From Amborella trichopoda (taxonomy: Eukaryota; Streptophyta; Magnoliopsida; Amborellales; Amborellaceae), in NCBI RefSeq assembly GCF_000471905.2, contig NW_006498482.1, positions 212,473 through 276,472 of the forward strand: 64,000 bases of DNA, given 5' to 3'. The stretch's first letter is position 1. Every line of letters starts with the position of its first letter. The notes under the pieces were generated by a model. It worked only from the letters and a program-made list of their open reading frames with translations. It was not told the origin of the DNA and did no database searches. The position numbers and the translations under genes were made by a program. Positions 33,576-45,714 of the stretch are shown here, one piece after another.

Positions 33576-34200
33576 TTTGCAGGCGCAAATTTCTTTTACT
33601 TGGAGAAGAGGCGCAATTTCGAAAGAAGGTAGATAAAGTAGGGGTACTATCGTACTTTACGTGGAGTTTCTTCCGCAAGGCTTGACCTTTTGCCAGCATG
33701 GCATTGAAGGTGCCTTTTATCCTCAAATAACCAATTAGGTATCGCCAGGTGTTCATAACGAAAAGTGGGTTATCTTGTGATTCTGGTTATGCCATGTGGC
33801 ATGTTGGTTTAAACCATACATCACTAGTGTACACAAGGTGGCGTTCATCAACAGTTCACTCTGCTTAAAATTCAATCCTCACCGTAGTCATTGACAATCG
33901 ATGACGCATGTCTCACTAGTACCATACACTTGATGTGGACCACTTTAAATTCCGTTGTGTACAAAGAAAGAGGGACGAAATTTTGTGATCCGTGGGAACA
34001 AATTGTATATTTGCACTTGCGGGAACTTGCTTAAGGTGATTTGTTAGATTGGCAAGATGACTCTAACATGTCTAATAAAGGGAAATTTGGTAACTTCAGC
34101 CATATTTTTCGTCCACTAAATTCTATGGTGCATATTATAGATGATAAAACTAACTCTCGGTGAAATACAAGGGAGAGAAATTAAAGGAGTAAAATACCAA
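33576..34200. other. Intergenic, no gene seen
   Basis: Mixed-composition sequence with no recognisable exon. The - strand frame at 33487-33756 has no family resemblance and runs into the family C repeat. Confidence 0.5.
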
Positions 34201-34591
34201 GGGTGCACTTTCTATAAGGTTGCAACTTTAAACAATCCAATTAAAACGCACCTCCAAATTTTATCGTAATATATAATTTGTTTGTTAAAAATTCTAAGGA
34301 TTATCTCAAAATCTATTTTTATATCTAATTAAAAAATTTTAAACTCAAAAAATAGTTAAAATCAAGGAGATCTATAAACATATGAAAATCTCGAAAATGG
34401 ACGGCCTAGATAATGTGTTGCAAGGTGCACTATTTCTGAGACTCAAAAACTTTTTTTTTATATTCATACATCTCGATGTCGAGATGATCAAATAGAGAGT
34501 TTTTCAACATTAAAAGAACCTTTCCAATAGATTTTTGAGGTGCATCTGTAATGCTACATTTTAAGGTTGCAACCTTATATAGACTTTTCCC
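34201..34591 (+). mobile_element. Subfamily B miniature element, best-preserved copy
   Basis: Left end GGGTGCACTTTCTATAAGG with TTGCAACTTTAAACAATCC; right end AAGGTTGCAACCTTATATAG then ACTTTTCCC. The ends are inverted repeats, each carrying the subterminal palindrome around TTGCAA. Interior CATCTCGATGTCGAGATGATC is nearly palindromic. Flanks AAATACCAA and AAATACAAA match at 8 of 9 positions. Confidence 0.85.
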
Positions 34592-34971
34592 AAATACAAA
34601 TTTACATAGTTTAACAACTGATTATATCTACATAGCATCAAACTTTCTCCGTCTATTAATCAGAAAAATATCATACAAAAGCATCAAACTTTATCGTCTA
34701 TTAATCAAAAAAATATCATACAAAACATGAATAGTATAATGATTTTGGAGCGTTATCATTATCAAAAACCTTTTCCCAAAAAAAAAAAAAAAAAAAGTTT
34801 CTCTCTCACTAGAATACCACCCAAGTCTATAGAAAACCTCATAATCCACATGCACATACCTTTCTCTACATGTATTTTTTATATCTATAACAACCCATAT
34901 AAAGAGAGAACCTAAAGAACACCTACCCGAGGCCCTCTTTCCTATACCCCTTAGGTATTAGAATAGGAAAA

Positions 34972-35100
34972 AGGTTTATATAAGACTGACACCTTAAATT
35001 GTAGAATTAAGATGCATTTTAATACTTTGTCTAAGAAATATATTGTCTAAAAAAATATTACTGACATGATGCATTACCTCAAAAATAGATTGTTATTGTT
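34972..35100 (+). mobile_element. Subfamily B fragment
   Basis: Begins GGAAAAAGGTTTATATAAG and continues TTGTAGAATTAAGATGCATTTT as in subfamily B, then is lost after about 130 bases. Confidence 0.5.
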
Positions 35101-35689
35101 TGGGTAGCATCTATATGTAACCTGGGAAAAATATTGTTGTTATTTAGCTATGTCTGGAAGAAATGTGGGGAATACAATTGACATTTTGGCTAGAAAGTAC
35201 TGTGTTAATTTTATCCATAGTAATGTGCTTTTTTTGTCTGGCTTTCTTTCTTTTTTAGGATAAAACTGTGGTATTCCAAAAAACGTCAGGCGGTGCCTAA
35301 GTGGTCGCGGCCTGGGGCGGTCAGGCCGCCTTGAGCTTAGACGGGTGCCTAGGTGACCGCCCAGAACTTAGGCGGCCTAGTAGAATAAAAAGCATGAGAT
35401 ATCTAACTATCTAACTGTTTGAGGGTCAAATTTTGTGTAAAAAATTAGAAAATATATATTGAGATGTAGAACACATTAATAATACATAATATATAGTCCA
35501 TTCATAGTCCACAGTCCATAATTCTATAGATTTTAAATTTAAAAATCAAAGTTCAAAATTCAAACCATTAGACATTAGAGTATTAGACCATACTCCATAG
35601 GCTATACTATAATCCAAACTCTATGCACTCCATAGTCCATGCACATAGTAAAAATAGGAAATATATAATCACATACGGCAAGACATTGA

Positions 35690-35850
35690 GTCATCGTCAA
35701 GACAAGGAACGAAATAACACATAGGAGATTCTTTTTTTCCCGTGATTCTGTGGGGAGAGAGCCCCTACCCTTGGTAGAAATTGAGCCCATGATGTAGCCT
35801 CGCAAATCATCAAGCGCTAATCAATTAAGCGAGTGCTCTTTTCTAACATA
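35690..35850 (-). mobile_element. tRNA-like SINE segment
   Basis: On the - strand GCACTCGCTTAATTGATTAG and GCGCTTGATGA resemble a tRNA 5' half, followed by a B-box-like GGCTCAATTTC and a body with GGGTAGGGGCTCTCTCC. It resembles tRNA-derived plant SINEs in layout. Only one copy is visible here. Confidence 0.4.
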
Positions 35851-35944
35851 TAGGAGTTTAGGACATATCAAATGTACATGGTTGACAACTCCATATATAC
35901 TCCTCCATACTTCATAAGCTCATATCCATAGTCCATACTATTGT

Positions 35945-36470
35945 TAGAAAGTGCAACTTGAGCTGAGTAATTGCTTCTGCCGAAGCCGATTACTCAGACC
36001 AACTCTAAGTAACTCGACCGATTAGTGCTGAGTATTGTAGCAACAAAAACAAAAGGTTAAAAAATTATAAAATATAAAAAAACCAAAATAAAAATAAAAT
36101 GAAATGTATATTTTAAGTAAGATTAAGCATAACACTTCAAAATAATGTTAAAAAAAGTAGTAATAAAACAGATTTTAAAAAATCAACTTGTGACTGGGGG
36201 GTAAATAATCCAAACATGATGAGAAAAATGTAAAACTAAGTATTTATGGCCAAAACACTTCCCAATCTTTGCCAAAATGATAAAAAAAACATAAAAATAA
36301 GTCCTAAATAGTTCTCTTGTTTTTAAAATTTTATTATTATTTTTTTAATATCCTTGAGTTGGGCTCCCAACTCGGGATAACTCGGGCTCGACAAGGGCAA
36401 GGGCCCGAGCCCAAGTAACTCGACCAAGGAGAAGCTACTTGGCCAATTTTTCAATCACTGGTCCAAACAT
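35945..36470. repeat. AACTCG-rich nested repeat
   Basis: Two GC-rich ends with TAAGTAACTCGACC and AGTAACTCGACCAAGG words surround an A-rich body with no coding potential. It lies within the left arm of the hAT element and is probably a separate nonautonomous insertion. Confidence 0.4.
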
Positions 36471-36549
36471 CGTTACATCTTTACAGCTTACATACACACA
36501 ACCAAGATGAGGAAAAGAAAAATGAAAGAAATTTAAACTTGAAGACTCA

Positions 36550-37770
36550 AAAGAGTCTTCAGTCATCACTCATCATTAGAAAAATTAGGGTCAGCTCTAT
36601 CATCTACATTCGAGCCAAGCCCATCACCATCAAAATCATCTCCCTCCTCAACATAATAGTCGTCCTCCTTTGTCTCTTTTGAATCTACCTCTGCTTCATC
36701 CTCCACCCTCATTCTCTTAGAAGAAGATATAGTGGCCCTAAGAGGGTCGGGCTGCTGTCCCTGAGGCCTTCATGACTATATCCCATGTCAATCTAGTATG
36801 CCTCTCAACCTCATCATTATCAACCAACTACTCCATGGTATTATCCATATTTTTTATGTGAGGGATCGCTCTTATATATCTCATCAAATTTCTCTTTCAA
36901 GTATCGATTATACTTCACATAAACTAGGTCATTGAGCCTCTTTGATCCAAACATGTTTATTTTCTTTGTACAAATGTAATAAATCCAAATGAAATTAATT
37001 AATAGAATACTACAATTTACGATTGACTCAACAATCAGTAATGTACGAACTAGTAATTGCCAAAGTACTAATGCAAATTAGTAAATTGTAAACCAATAAA
37101 GTAAACTAAATTACAATCTCAAAAGTACTCCAATACTTCTCACAACCATATGAAGTAGTGGTTAGGCTCAAGATTCAAATGACCAAATTTTGTAAATTTG
37201 GAGCACTACACCATGTTGGCTGCAAATTGATTATGAATTATAATTATAAACAAACAACAAATATGAAATTTGAATATGAGGAACTTAAGAATTATATTAC
37301 CTGGATCGATTTTGGTCTTTGCCTCACTGTCATTGGACTTCCAAAAGAATTTAATATGCAATTGTAACTTACTAACTCATCAGCTCATATAATGTCTTAG
37401 ATATCCTATGTAGGAACTAGCACATCTAGACACTTATTAAATCCAATTATTGTGTCATTTATATGTATTTCATTATCAACATAATAAAAAGGTGGGTTCA
37501 AAAAATACTCAATTGTATGCAATAGTGGATGTAGCTGCCTATCCTACTTCTCACCAATAATCTTCTAAACTGGCTCATAGTGGGTCATATCATCATCAAT
37601 GTTACAAGCTATCTCTCTTGCATCTCTACATGGCGTCATATATGTAGCCCATAGAGCGCTTGTTACTATCAATCATGAGAAAGACTTTGACGAGAGGAAA
37701 ATATGTCTTAAGCACCCTTGCTAAAAAGCATTAGAAAGGATAATATCTCTCACCTTCTTCCTTTTTTGAT
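36550..37770 (-). pseudogene. hAT transposase, C-terminal part, broken
   Basis: Read on the - strand, fragments follow the hAT order: VFLMIDSNKRSMGYIYDAM, HPLLHTIEYFLNPPFYY, then after a probable intron WCSAPNLQNLVI, SYGCEKYWSTFE, and NDLVYVKYNRYLKEKFDE. These match the dimerisation region of Ac/hAT transposases. Stops occur after YDAM and in LVI*ILSL, among others. An acidic tail (VEEGDDFDGDGLG) ends near 36550. The start and middle of the protein are not contiguous here. Confidence 0.75.
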
Positions 37771-38734
37771 CCCTGGCCCACTTGCAAGCTCTACAATCAT
37801 TCAAGGTAAACATCTGCCTCAATTAGACTCTCCTCAAATGTATGTTATCCATGCATATGTACCAAGTAACAAATGTCATGACCCCTACCTCACAATCTCC
37901 TTCTTCTTTGTAAATCTACGTACCATGCTGATGGTGAAGAAGGTAACATACTCATAAAACCATATAGCAATGTAATATGTAGTTCTCTCTCACACTTTTT
38001 TCTTAATTTTGTGCACAATAGTTGTTTGCTTCTTTGTTTTCTCACCTGCAACTTCAGGGTTGGGCCGGGCAAAAAGCAATTCATAGCCCCCACAATCCGA
38101 GGCCTCTTAGGCCCCCCATTGACGTAGTTTAAATTTTTTGGCGACTAACACCCGGCAAAAATAACCACGTTTTACAGAGAGAAATAAAAACCGATACAAA
38201 AATCGCTAGCGGAAGGAACAAATCTACGGATTTGAGTTCCGACATTGGCCTACAGGCAGAAAAGAAGAAAAAACACCCACAAGAAAGGCTCTCTCTCTCC
38301 AAAATAACTTTATTTTTTATTCACAAAAATCTATCTCCATTTACAATACCGTGCATCCCTTTTTATAAAAAAAGTTCTTCCAAACTTCCTAAAAAGATGT
38401 ACTCTACCTAAAAAATAGATCACTCATATTTTCTTAATAGATAACTACCTTAAAACTCGCTCAACTAACAATATGCAACATTTTTTACTTCCTTAAAGAA
38501 AACCTTCCTAAACCAACACTAAGGCTTCTAAATGAAAAATATAAACTTTCCCAAATTAATAACGTGACCTCCGACCTCATAGTTAAGTGAATCCTTTTAC
38601 AAAGGACACTGATTTGTTAATAAAACTCAACCAAGACCCAATCTTTCGAAGAAGGTAACATACTCGAAGGTTTAAACCGCTTCGAGGCCCATATCCGGTT
38701 AGGCCGGTTCGAGGCCCATATCCGGTAAACCGCT

Positions 38735-38990
38735 CGATTCAACTGCTCTGACCGGGCAAGTCCAGGGCGGTCAAAAAAATGTTGAAAAAAATTAAAAAAA
38801 AATCTACTAAAATATGAAAAACATATAAAGAATGATTAAAACAAAACACATTCAAATGAAGTTGAAAATTAATGAAAAAATGGATTTGAACCCATTTTAT
38901 ATTTTTCAATGGTTATTTTTAAAATTTTCTAGAAAAGATGAAAAAATATAAAAGTGAGTATTAATAACCAAATACTCATTCAAACAAAAA
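38735..38990 (-). repeat. Dispersed repeat, copy 2, inverse
   Basis: Inverse counterpart of 16055-16320: GATTCAACTGCTCTGACCGG, CATATAAAGAATGATTAAAAC and AACACATTCAAATGAAGTTG all recur as reverse complements there. Just before it a 27-bp unit (TTCGAGGCCCATATCCGGT) is present twice at about 38675-38730. Confidence 0.65.
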
Positions 38991-39189
38991 GAAAACGTAT
39001 TAAATTTTCCTAAGAATAAAGCGTAATTCCTAAAATTGGACTTTATCAAATTAAACCCAAAAAAAATCCCTACTAATCCTATTTCTAAATATTGTTCCTA
39101 ATAAAAATAAAAAACATACTCGCAAAAATAAAAATAGTAATTAAGTTGCCAAAAATTTGAGAAAAATAAAAAACATTGAATCTATCTTA

Positions 39190-39612
39190 TTTTGATTTGC
39201 ATCACTCAACCCCAGAAACAACTACAACTCCCTTTCCCTTCCCCTTAGTCTGGGATATAGCAAGTTGCTCCACATCTTCATTACCCGCATGATCACTATC
39301 ACCATCATCATCATTCGCATGTATCCTAGACCTCAGCTCTGCTATGAATACCTATCTCTCCTCTTTTTTATTTTTTACAATATTCATATAGGTTTTATCT
39401 CCTCTCTAATAGCATTATGAACATTTTTACAAGGGGCGACATCCCCCTGATATTGGCACCAGTAAGATACTTCTTAAATCAGTTTATATTCCAGTTCGTA
39501 TCCTTCTATCGATAATTGCATCTTATGCAAATTTAATATAAAGGATTCGAGTTATAATCATATTCCAATCTGTATCACCACTTCTTTTAGATCCCGAAGA
39601 AGACATCTCACA
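39190..39612 (-). pseudogene. hAT transposase, BED-finger N-terminal exon, broken
   Basis: From an ATG at about 39610 the - strand reads MSSSGSKRSGDTDW, then CNYRR-like remnants of a BED zinc finger with stops, then IEKKKEER-like and LRSRIHANDDDGDSDH and finally KGKGKGVVVVSG. The order matches the N-terminal exon of BED-type hAT transposases. At least four stops break the frame. Confidence 0.65.
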
Positions 39613-39954
39613 ATAATATAAACAATCTAAAAATCAATTTTTTTTACTAACCTTGATTACTCGATCTTCAAATTTCTAAAAAAACATATAATAATCTTAA
39701 AAAAATCTCCAAAACTAAATCTAATATCAATGGTAATGTTTGGTTCGATTCTTTTAGCTTTGAAAAACCATTCGATTTTATAAAAATCACAAAATACTAA
39801 GTTTTTAGGTTTATATATCTCTAAAATGGTTCAAATAGGTTTAGATCGATATCCGACCTAAACCCCTCCATTTATATACTTTTCTTTTTAAAAAAACCCC
39901 AAAGCCCCTAGGTGCACCAGTATTTGAAAATTTGGTGATTGGATCCAAAATCTA

Positions 39955-41185
39955 GTGATTCGGATCAGGTATCGTCCAAACCGTCCTAAATTTGACTATA
40001 AAACCAGATTCATCTGGATCCCTTTCCGTCCCAACCGGTTCTTTGAGATAAATTTGCTTTACATCACGTATCTACATCTCTTTGCACCATCACGGGTCCA
40101 AGCATCCACTCAAGCTCATGGGATTATACTTGTCAGAAAAACAAAAAAGCTCATGAGATTATACAATTAATATTAAGGTTAATAGCTATTAGCTAATTAG
40201 GATTAAAAATAAAAAAATATTAATTGATCATAGGATATTAAAAAGGAAAAAAATAATACTAAGATTAGTTTATGGACCATTAAAAGACTAGTGTGTGGGA
40301 TATTTGAAGAGAAAAATATAACACTAGCTCATCTAGTTTAGAATTTACGTTCAACTTGCTTTTATTAATTATCCCACATTGCAAGTATGAATTTACTTAT
40401 TTATTTTTCTAATTTATTAAAATACGATTGTAAATATATGATTCTAAATTATATATTTTTGTCCACATTAATTATTACATATTAGATTTATTTATTTTTG
40501 AGAGTCATACCCTTGTTTTCTAAACCACGTCTATTATAATATTACAATTAATAATTATACTAATTATATTGACAACCAAATCTTATGTTTTATGTATTAA
40601 TTTATTATACTTTAAATTATATAATTTACTAGTTTTTGTTGTAATTGTAAAATATGTTATTTAAATTAGAAGATATTATAAGACGCATTTCAAAATTTAT
40701 TTTTATTTGTCTAGTAAAATTATTATAAAATATAAACTAATCATTCCAATTTCAATGTATAATGTAATAGTTAGTTGAGATGACATAATTTTGAACAAGT
40801 AAAAAGAATTAATAAATGTTTGATGTGATACTCATTTTATTTTATATGAAAATTATTTTTTAATCTTATATATGGAAGTATTTTAATATTTTAAATTATT
40901 TTGATGTATATTATAATGTTTTGTTATAATTAATAATTATACTGATATCCAGACAGGAAAACAACGTCTCTGTATTCACTTATTTTTACAAAGTAATGAA
41001 AGTACATAATGCACCACTCCGAATTTCTTTTAAAAACTAAAAGAACACTATTTTTAAAATTTATCATGATTTTTTGAAAAAACAAAATTGAAACAAAATT
41101 TGTCAATTCGGCTAATTCTCCTATCCGGTCCGACACAGGTATGGATGAGACTGATTTGGGTCACCGATCCTTTTTTTAAACACTA
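39955..41185. other. AT-rich interior of the hAT region, no gene seen
   Basis: Mostly A/T sequence without coding features. About 39955-40050 and 41100-41170 carry CCGTCCCAACCGG / TATCCGGTCCGAC words that may be parts of another nonautonomous repeat. Confidence 0.4.
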
Positions 41186-41274
41186 GTTTATACACCTAAG
41201 CCTCGGCGACACACCCAAGCTCCCCTAGGCCTCCTAAGCGCTAGGTGAGCTGCGTTTTGGAACACAGCTTAATT

Positions 41275-41935
41275 GGAGAACTTATTGGGTTGAGTATGAG
41301 TCGTATGCGCCTCAACTCTCACCTCACCTAAAATTTGTGAAATATATTGATCACTTCCAATGAAATACTAATTTTCTGATTTTTTATCCCATCGGCAGCA
41401 TCAACCCGAACAGCTATACCATCATCATCAGCACCATCAATCTCAACACCCATACTACCACCACTACCCCAACTCACCCCCGTCCCCCTCAGTCACACCG
41501 CAACCACCATCCCTAACTCCTCCTCCACCACCACCACCACCACCACCCTACCCTCGTCCGCCACAACCCAATCCCCGTCTAATCCCAAATACACCCCCGT
41601 CGTGGCCGCTCTCTGTGATCTTCATGAATGTTTAATTGTTTACCTTGAACCTTGCTATCATCTCGTCCCTCGAAACCCTTATCTGATTTCTAAGTTGCAA
41701 GAAAGTTTCTAGTTTCAATTTGAATGTCAGCTTCTCCGATATCTTTTAGAAATCTTCAAGTTTGGATAGCCATTTGCAAGGTTAAACCATCAGTACATTA
41801 AGACAGCTATAACTGTTTGGAACATTGCTTGATTGAAGTAGTTGAGTTGAGTATGAGTCATATGAGCCTCAACTCACATCTCATTCAAAACTTTGTGAAA
41901 TATGTTGGTCAATTTCCATTGCCCATGAGATCCTG
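41275..41935 (+). repeat. Direct repeats flanking an exon-like segment
   Basis: About 41275-41370 and 41820-41925 are diverged direct copies: both contain GTTGAGTATGAGTC, then CCTCAACTC, then TTTGTGAAATAT and a CACTTCC/CAATTTCC end. They bracket about 450 bases including the open frame at 41397-41632. Confidence 0.65.
41397..41632 (+). pseudogene. Proline/histidine/glutamine-rich exon-like fragment
   Basis: A C-rich island in AT-rich DNA begins exactly after a good splice acceptor (TTTTTTATCCCATCGGCAG) and stays open for 78 codons to a TAA. The peptide starts QHQPEQLYHHHQHH, has a run of about ten prolines (TPPPPPPPPPPYPRPP) and ends SWPLSVIFMNV. The composition resembles the low-complexity part of plant nuclear or RNA-binding proteins. 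I cannot name the parent, and no neighbouring exon with a conserved domain was found. It may be a captured or leftover exon. Confidence 0.4.
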
Positions 41936-44405
41936 ATAAGGCACTCAGCCCAGATGGCTTCCCTTTATTCTTTTTTCAAAAAATTTAAAATTTGGTGTGT
42001 GGGGAGTTACTGGATATGGTCAAGACTTTTATGGAAAGACGGTTACTTTTTAGGTGTGTTAATTCTACTTACATCTCTCTTATTCCAAACAAATTTGTTA
42101 TTACTACCCTCAATGAGATTCGGCTTATAAGCTTACTAACTAGCCTCTACAAAATAGTGGCTAAGTTATTGACTGAACGGTTGAAGTCGATTCTCTATAT
42201 GGTTATCTCTGATCCTCAATCGGGTTTTATTAAGGATAAGATTATCACAGACAGTGTCTTGGTTGCTCAAGAGTGTGTTTATTCTTGGAAAAGGAGTGTT
42301 GAGCCAAGGGGTTATTGTCAAGTTAGATATGGAAAAAACATATCAAAGAGTTGATGGAAATTATGTCTGGAATAGGGTTTGGTCCCAAAGTGGAGGAATT
42401 GGATTGAAAGGATGCCTGTCTTCTGCCTAATTTTCAATCTCGATTAATGGGACCCCTAAATGTTTCTTTAGGGCTACGAGAGGACTTCGACAAGGATATC
42501 CATTTTTGTTTACTCTCTATGCATAATGCTTCATCCTTACGTTGTGAAATTTCAAAGATAAGGGTCGATTTCAAGGATTTAAGATTTTGCATGGTGGACC
42601 GAGTGTTACACATTAGCAGTATGCAGATGAGACGCTCATTTTTTGCAAAGTTGATTTGTTAAATGTTGGCAACATCAAATGGTTTTTGTATTGTTGTGAG
42701 GTAGCTGTGGGGTTGAAGGCCAATATCCATAAAACTTCTTTGATTGGGATTGGATATGACGAGAGGCTTTTGGAGACTTCAGTGGGATGTTTAAGCTGCT
42801 CAGTTGAATCATTTTCGTTCACTTACCTTGTATACCTATCTCTAATGTGGGACAAGGTTACTAAGAGTGTCCAATTGAATATAGATTTATGGAAGTCTAA
42901 GTTTGTTGCGAGTGGTGGTAGGGTGACACTTATAAAGGGTTGTTTATTTATGATGTCCTTACTAAAAATTCCTAAGAGTGTGGCTAAGATAATTGAGTCT
43001 ATGATGTGGAATTTTTTATGGGGCTCTTATGATGAGAATACGAAGTATCATCTACTTCAAGGCGATCGAGTTTGTACGCCGAAGGGATAAGGTGGATTGG
43101 GGATTAGGAGGGTGTCGTTGGTAAATACAGCCTTCTTGTCAAAATGGTGGTGGAGAACTTTTCAACATCGGGAGTAATTTTGGTGTCAAGTTCTAATTGC
43201 CAAATATGGTATGGATAGGCAAAAGCTATGGATTGTATGTGGGAGAAGAGGTCAAACATTTTCTTTTTTTGTGGAAATCTATCTTTTCTACGAAACGATT
43301 TGTTCAAAGTCATGCTCCGTGCATAGTTGGTGATGGAGCACTGGTGTCTTTTTGGCACTCTAAATGGCTTGGGGATTATGTGTTGAATATCTTATTTTCG
43401 GATTTGTTTAGTAGAGTGGTGGCACTTAATGCAAAGGTAGTTTACTTGATAGAGAGAAGGGGTAGCCACGTAGCGTGGAATATTGAATTCAAATTATAAT
43501 CATATACCCAATTCTTTGATTGATCGATATATTTCGCTGCTGCAGTGTTTGAACTCCATCTACATTTCAAATCATGGCTCCGTTGATTTGGTGTGGGAGC
43601 CGAAAAATGATGGCCAGGTTTCTGCTAAATCAGCTTATCGAATGCTTATTATTGATCAATTGATATGGATTGATCTTAATGTCCCTAATATCTGGAAATG
43701 ACCTATACCCCATAAGTTCAAGTGTCCATTTGGTTGGGCCTTCAGAAAAAGATTCTAAATGGTAGACAATCTCATTAAGCGAGGCAAAGTGCTATCAAAT
43801 GTGTGTTTGATGTGTAAGAACGATGCTGAAAATGGTCCCCACTTATTCTTGCATTGCTCTCTAGTTTCCAGGGATTGGAGTTGGTGCTTCTCTATAATGA
43901 AAATACCGTGGGTGATGCCTGATCATGTCTTAGGTATTCTCACTCACTTCTCTTTTGTGAACATTCCAAAAGAAGGAAAGGTAATATGGATGATCTTAAG
44001 GGGAGCAATTGGGAAGTTTGGAATGAGAGAAACCGTATAATTTTTTCAAGGTTTATCTCTTCCTTTTGATAGAATCTTGGGTAACATATTGGTTCTCAAT
44101 TACTAAAGAAGGGTGGGGGATATTTGAAATTGATATATAGTTAGATATTTCGAACTTGTTTTGGATGAGGACTGTGAAGAGTCGTCCGAGGACAATTTGG
44201 GTCTCCTCCGAGGGGCTCCTTCAAACTCAACTTTGATGGGTGCTCTTTTGGTAATCTGGGTGCTTCAAGTATGAGTAGAGTTGTCAAAGATTGGAATGGA
44301 TCCATTCTCTTTGCCTATGCAGGGCCGTGTGGAGTGGCTACTGCTAACTAAGCTGAGATGATCTCTCAAGGATAGATTAAGGGGTCAACTTTTTATAATG
44401 GAGGG
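41935..44405 (+). mobile_element. Truncated, inactive L1-type LINE (RT, zf-RVT, RNase H remnants)
   Basis: Fragments follow the order of plant L1-like ORF2. The reverse transcriptase begins near 41937 (DKALSPDGFPL), then RLISLLTSLYKIVAKLLTER, DPQSGFIKDKIITDSVL, and the catalytic box at 42620-42631 reading YADE instead of YADD. Then come the thumb region (GLKANIHKTSL, FVASGGRVTLIKG), the zf-RVT cysteine region at about 43760-43890 (NLIKRGKVLSNVCLMC, GPHLFLHCSLVSRDW) and an RNase H start at about 44215 (FKLNFDGCSFGNLGAS). ORF1 and the endonuclease are absent. Frameshifts and stops occur throughout. Confidence 0.9.
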
Positions 44406-44417
44406 TAATTCTTTAAA

Positions 44418-44720
44418 GGGAAATGTTTATATAAGGATGCAACCTTATAATGTAGAACTACATATGCACTTCAAAAATCCATCGGAAAAGGTAGTTTTAA
44501 TGTTGAAAAAGCTTTTGATTGATCATCTCGATGCATTTTACAACATATTATCTACACCGTCCATTTTCTAGATTTTCATATATTTATATATCTACTTGAT
44601 TTTAACTATTTTTGAAATTTAAAATTTTATAATTAGATATAAAAATAGATTTTAAGATAATCCTAAAAACATTTTACATTAAAATTATATACCATGATAA
44701 AATTTGAAGGTGCCCCTTAC
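44418..44720 (+). mobile_element. Subfamily B miniature element, 3' end missing
   Basis: Begins GGGAAATGTTTATATAAGG, then ATGCAACCTTATAATGTAGAAC, and continues to AATTTGAAGGTGCCCCTTA, after which the expected last 40 bases (compare 58190-58230) are lacking. It lies right behind the decayed LINE. Confidence 0.7.
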
Positions 44721-45714
44721 CTCTACACTACGGATGCATCCGTAAGCCAACCACACCCATCTTTAAATGTTAGTATGTAGTGCAAGAGGGAGCATGGAGT
44801 GCCATGGCCGCTCCACCAGATGGCTGCAGATTATTGACTTATTTTCCTCCTTGGGAGTTTCTTTTCAACATTTTAAGTAAAAACGGAGGGTACCTTTATC
44901 CTATTAGCCAACCAAAAATAAAGCAAAGGTGAATGCCAAACTGAAATTTAACTCTGAAACCCTAATTAGTAATTACAAATCATAATATTTTGAGCGGTTA
45001 TATAATTCTCTTGCAAAAGCAAAATATTCAGTACTCCCTCTAGCAAATGACATAGGAGGATTTTCTTGATCGGAAATTTTTATATGCACGTTAGAATTAC
45101 CAGATGAATAATTTCAAAAGAAACAAATAAAGTATTTTGATAACTAAACACCTAGATCTAGCCATCAAAAAATTGGACGATCAGTGAGCGATGATCCTTG
45201 GGCATAATTTTGTGTATTTAAAAAAAAAAATCTTAAAGTTGTCCTCTCCCCAAGATTTTGAGTCCCAAAAATTCTCCTAACAAGGATTTTATCTTATGGA
45301 GCATTTCAAAAAGGGGTTTTGCCTGAGGAAGCAAATTCACACTGTACTCCTGCGGGAGCATATACTTTTTGGGAATTTCGGTGCTGGGAAAATTTGCGGT
45401 TCCCGACAAATAGATTGTCCATCCAAAATAATTGAGATTGTCCATCCAAAATAATTGAAACTACAGGTCCAAATGTTTTATTAATAAGCTTATTATTTTT
45501 AATTTTAAAAATTATTTATTTTTTAATTTTCATGATCTCCATGTTAGAGATTATACGACTTTAAAAATTAAATCCAAAAATCCATCTCAGAAATATATTT
45601 TTTAGAGGTGACCCATTTCACTATGGACTAATAGAAACCGTCACTTGAATAGAATCAACCAACAATGCATTTTTTATTCAATTTTTCCCGCCCAAATAAG
45701 CCCAATTTTCTCTC
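44721..45714. other. Intergenic with family D and C fragments
   Basis: About 45230-45400 resembles family D (TTTTGCCTGAGGAAGC, TACTCCTGCGGGAGCATA). A 24-bp unit (GATTGTCCATCCAAAATAAT) is doubled at about 45414-45460. About 45470-45650 is a family C fragment. No gene before the PPR pseudogene. Confidence 0.55.

Larger units (their letters stand above)
35265..41272 (-). mobile_element. Degenerate hAT-type transposon, possibly one 6-kb element
   Basis: The left end (CTGTGGTATTCCAAAAAACG, then GGCGGTGCCTAAG) and the reverse complement of the right end (GCTGTGTTCCAAAACG, then CTAGCGCTTAGG) resemble each other and both open into GC-rich CCTAGGC sequence. Between them, both halves of a hAT transposase are recognisable on the - strand: a BED-finger start at about 39610-39190 and the C-terminal dimerisation region at about 37770-36550. 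Many frameshifts and stops, and inserted repeats at about 35690-36470 and 38660-38990, show that it is dead. No 8-bp target duplication was found, so the boundaries are inferred. Confidence 0.6.

Noticed and set aside
33487..33756. 89-codon minus-strand frame
   Set aside because: It continues into the family C repeat and has no known domain.
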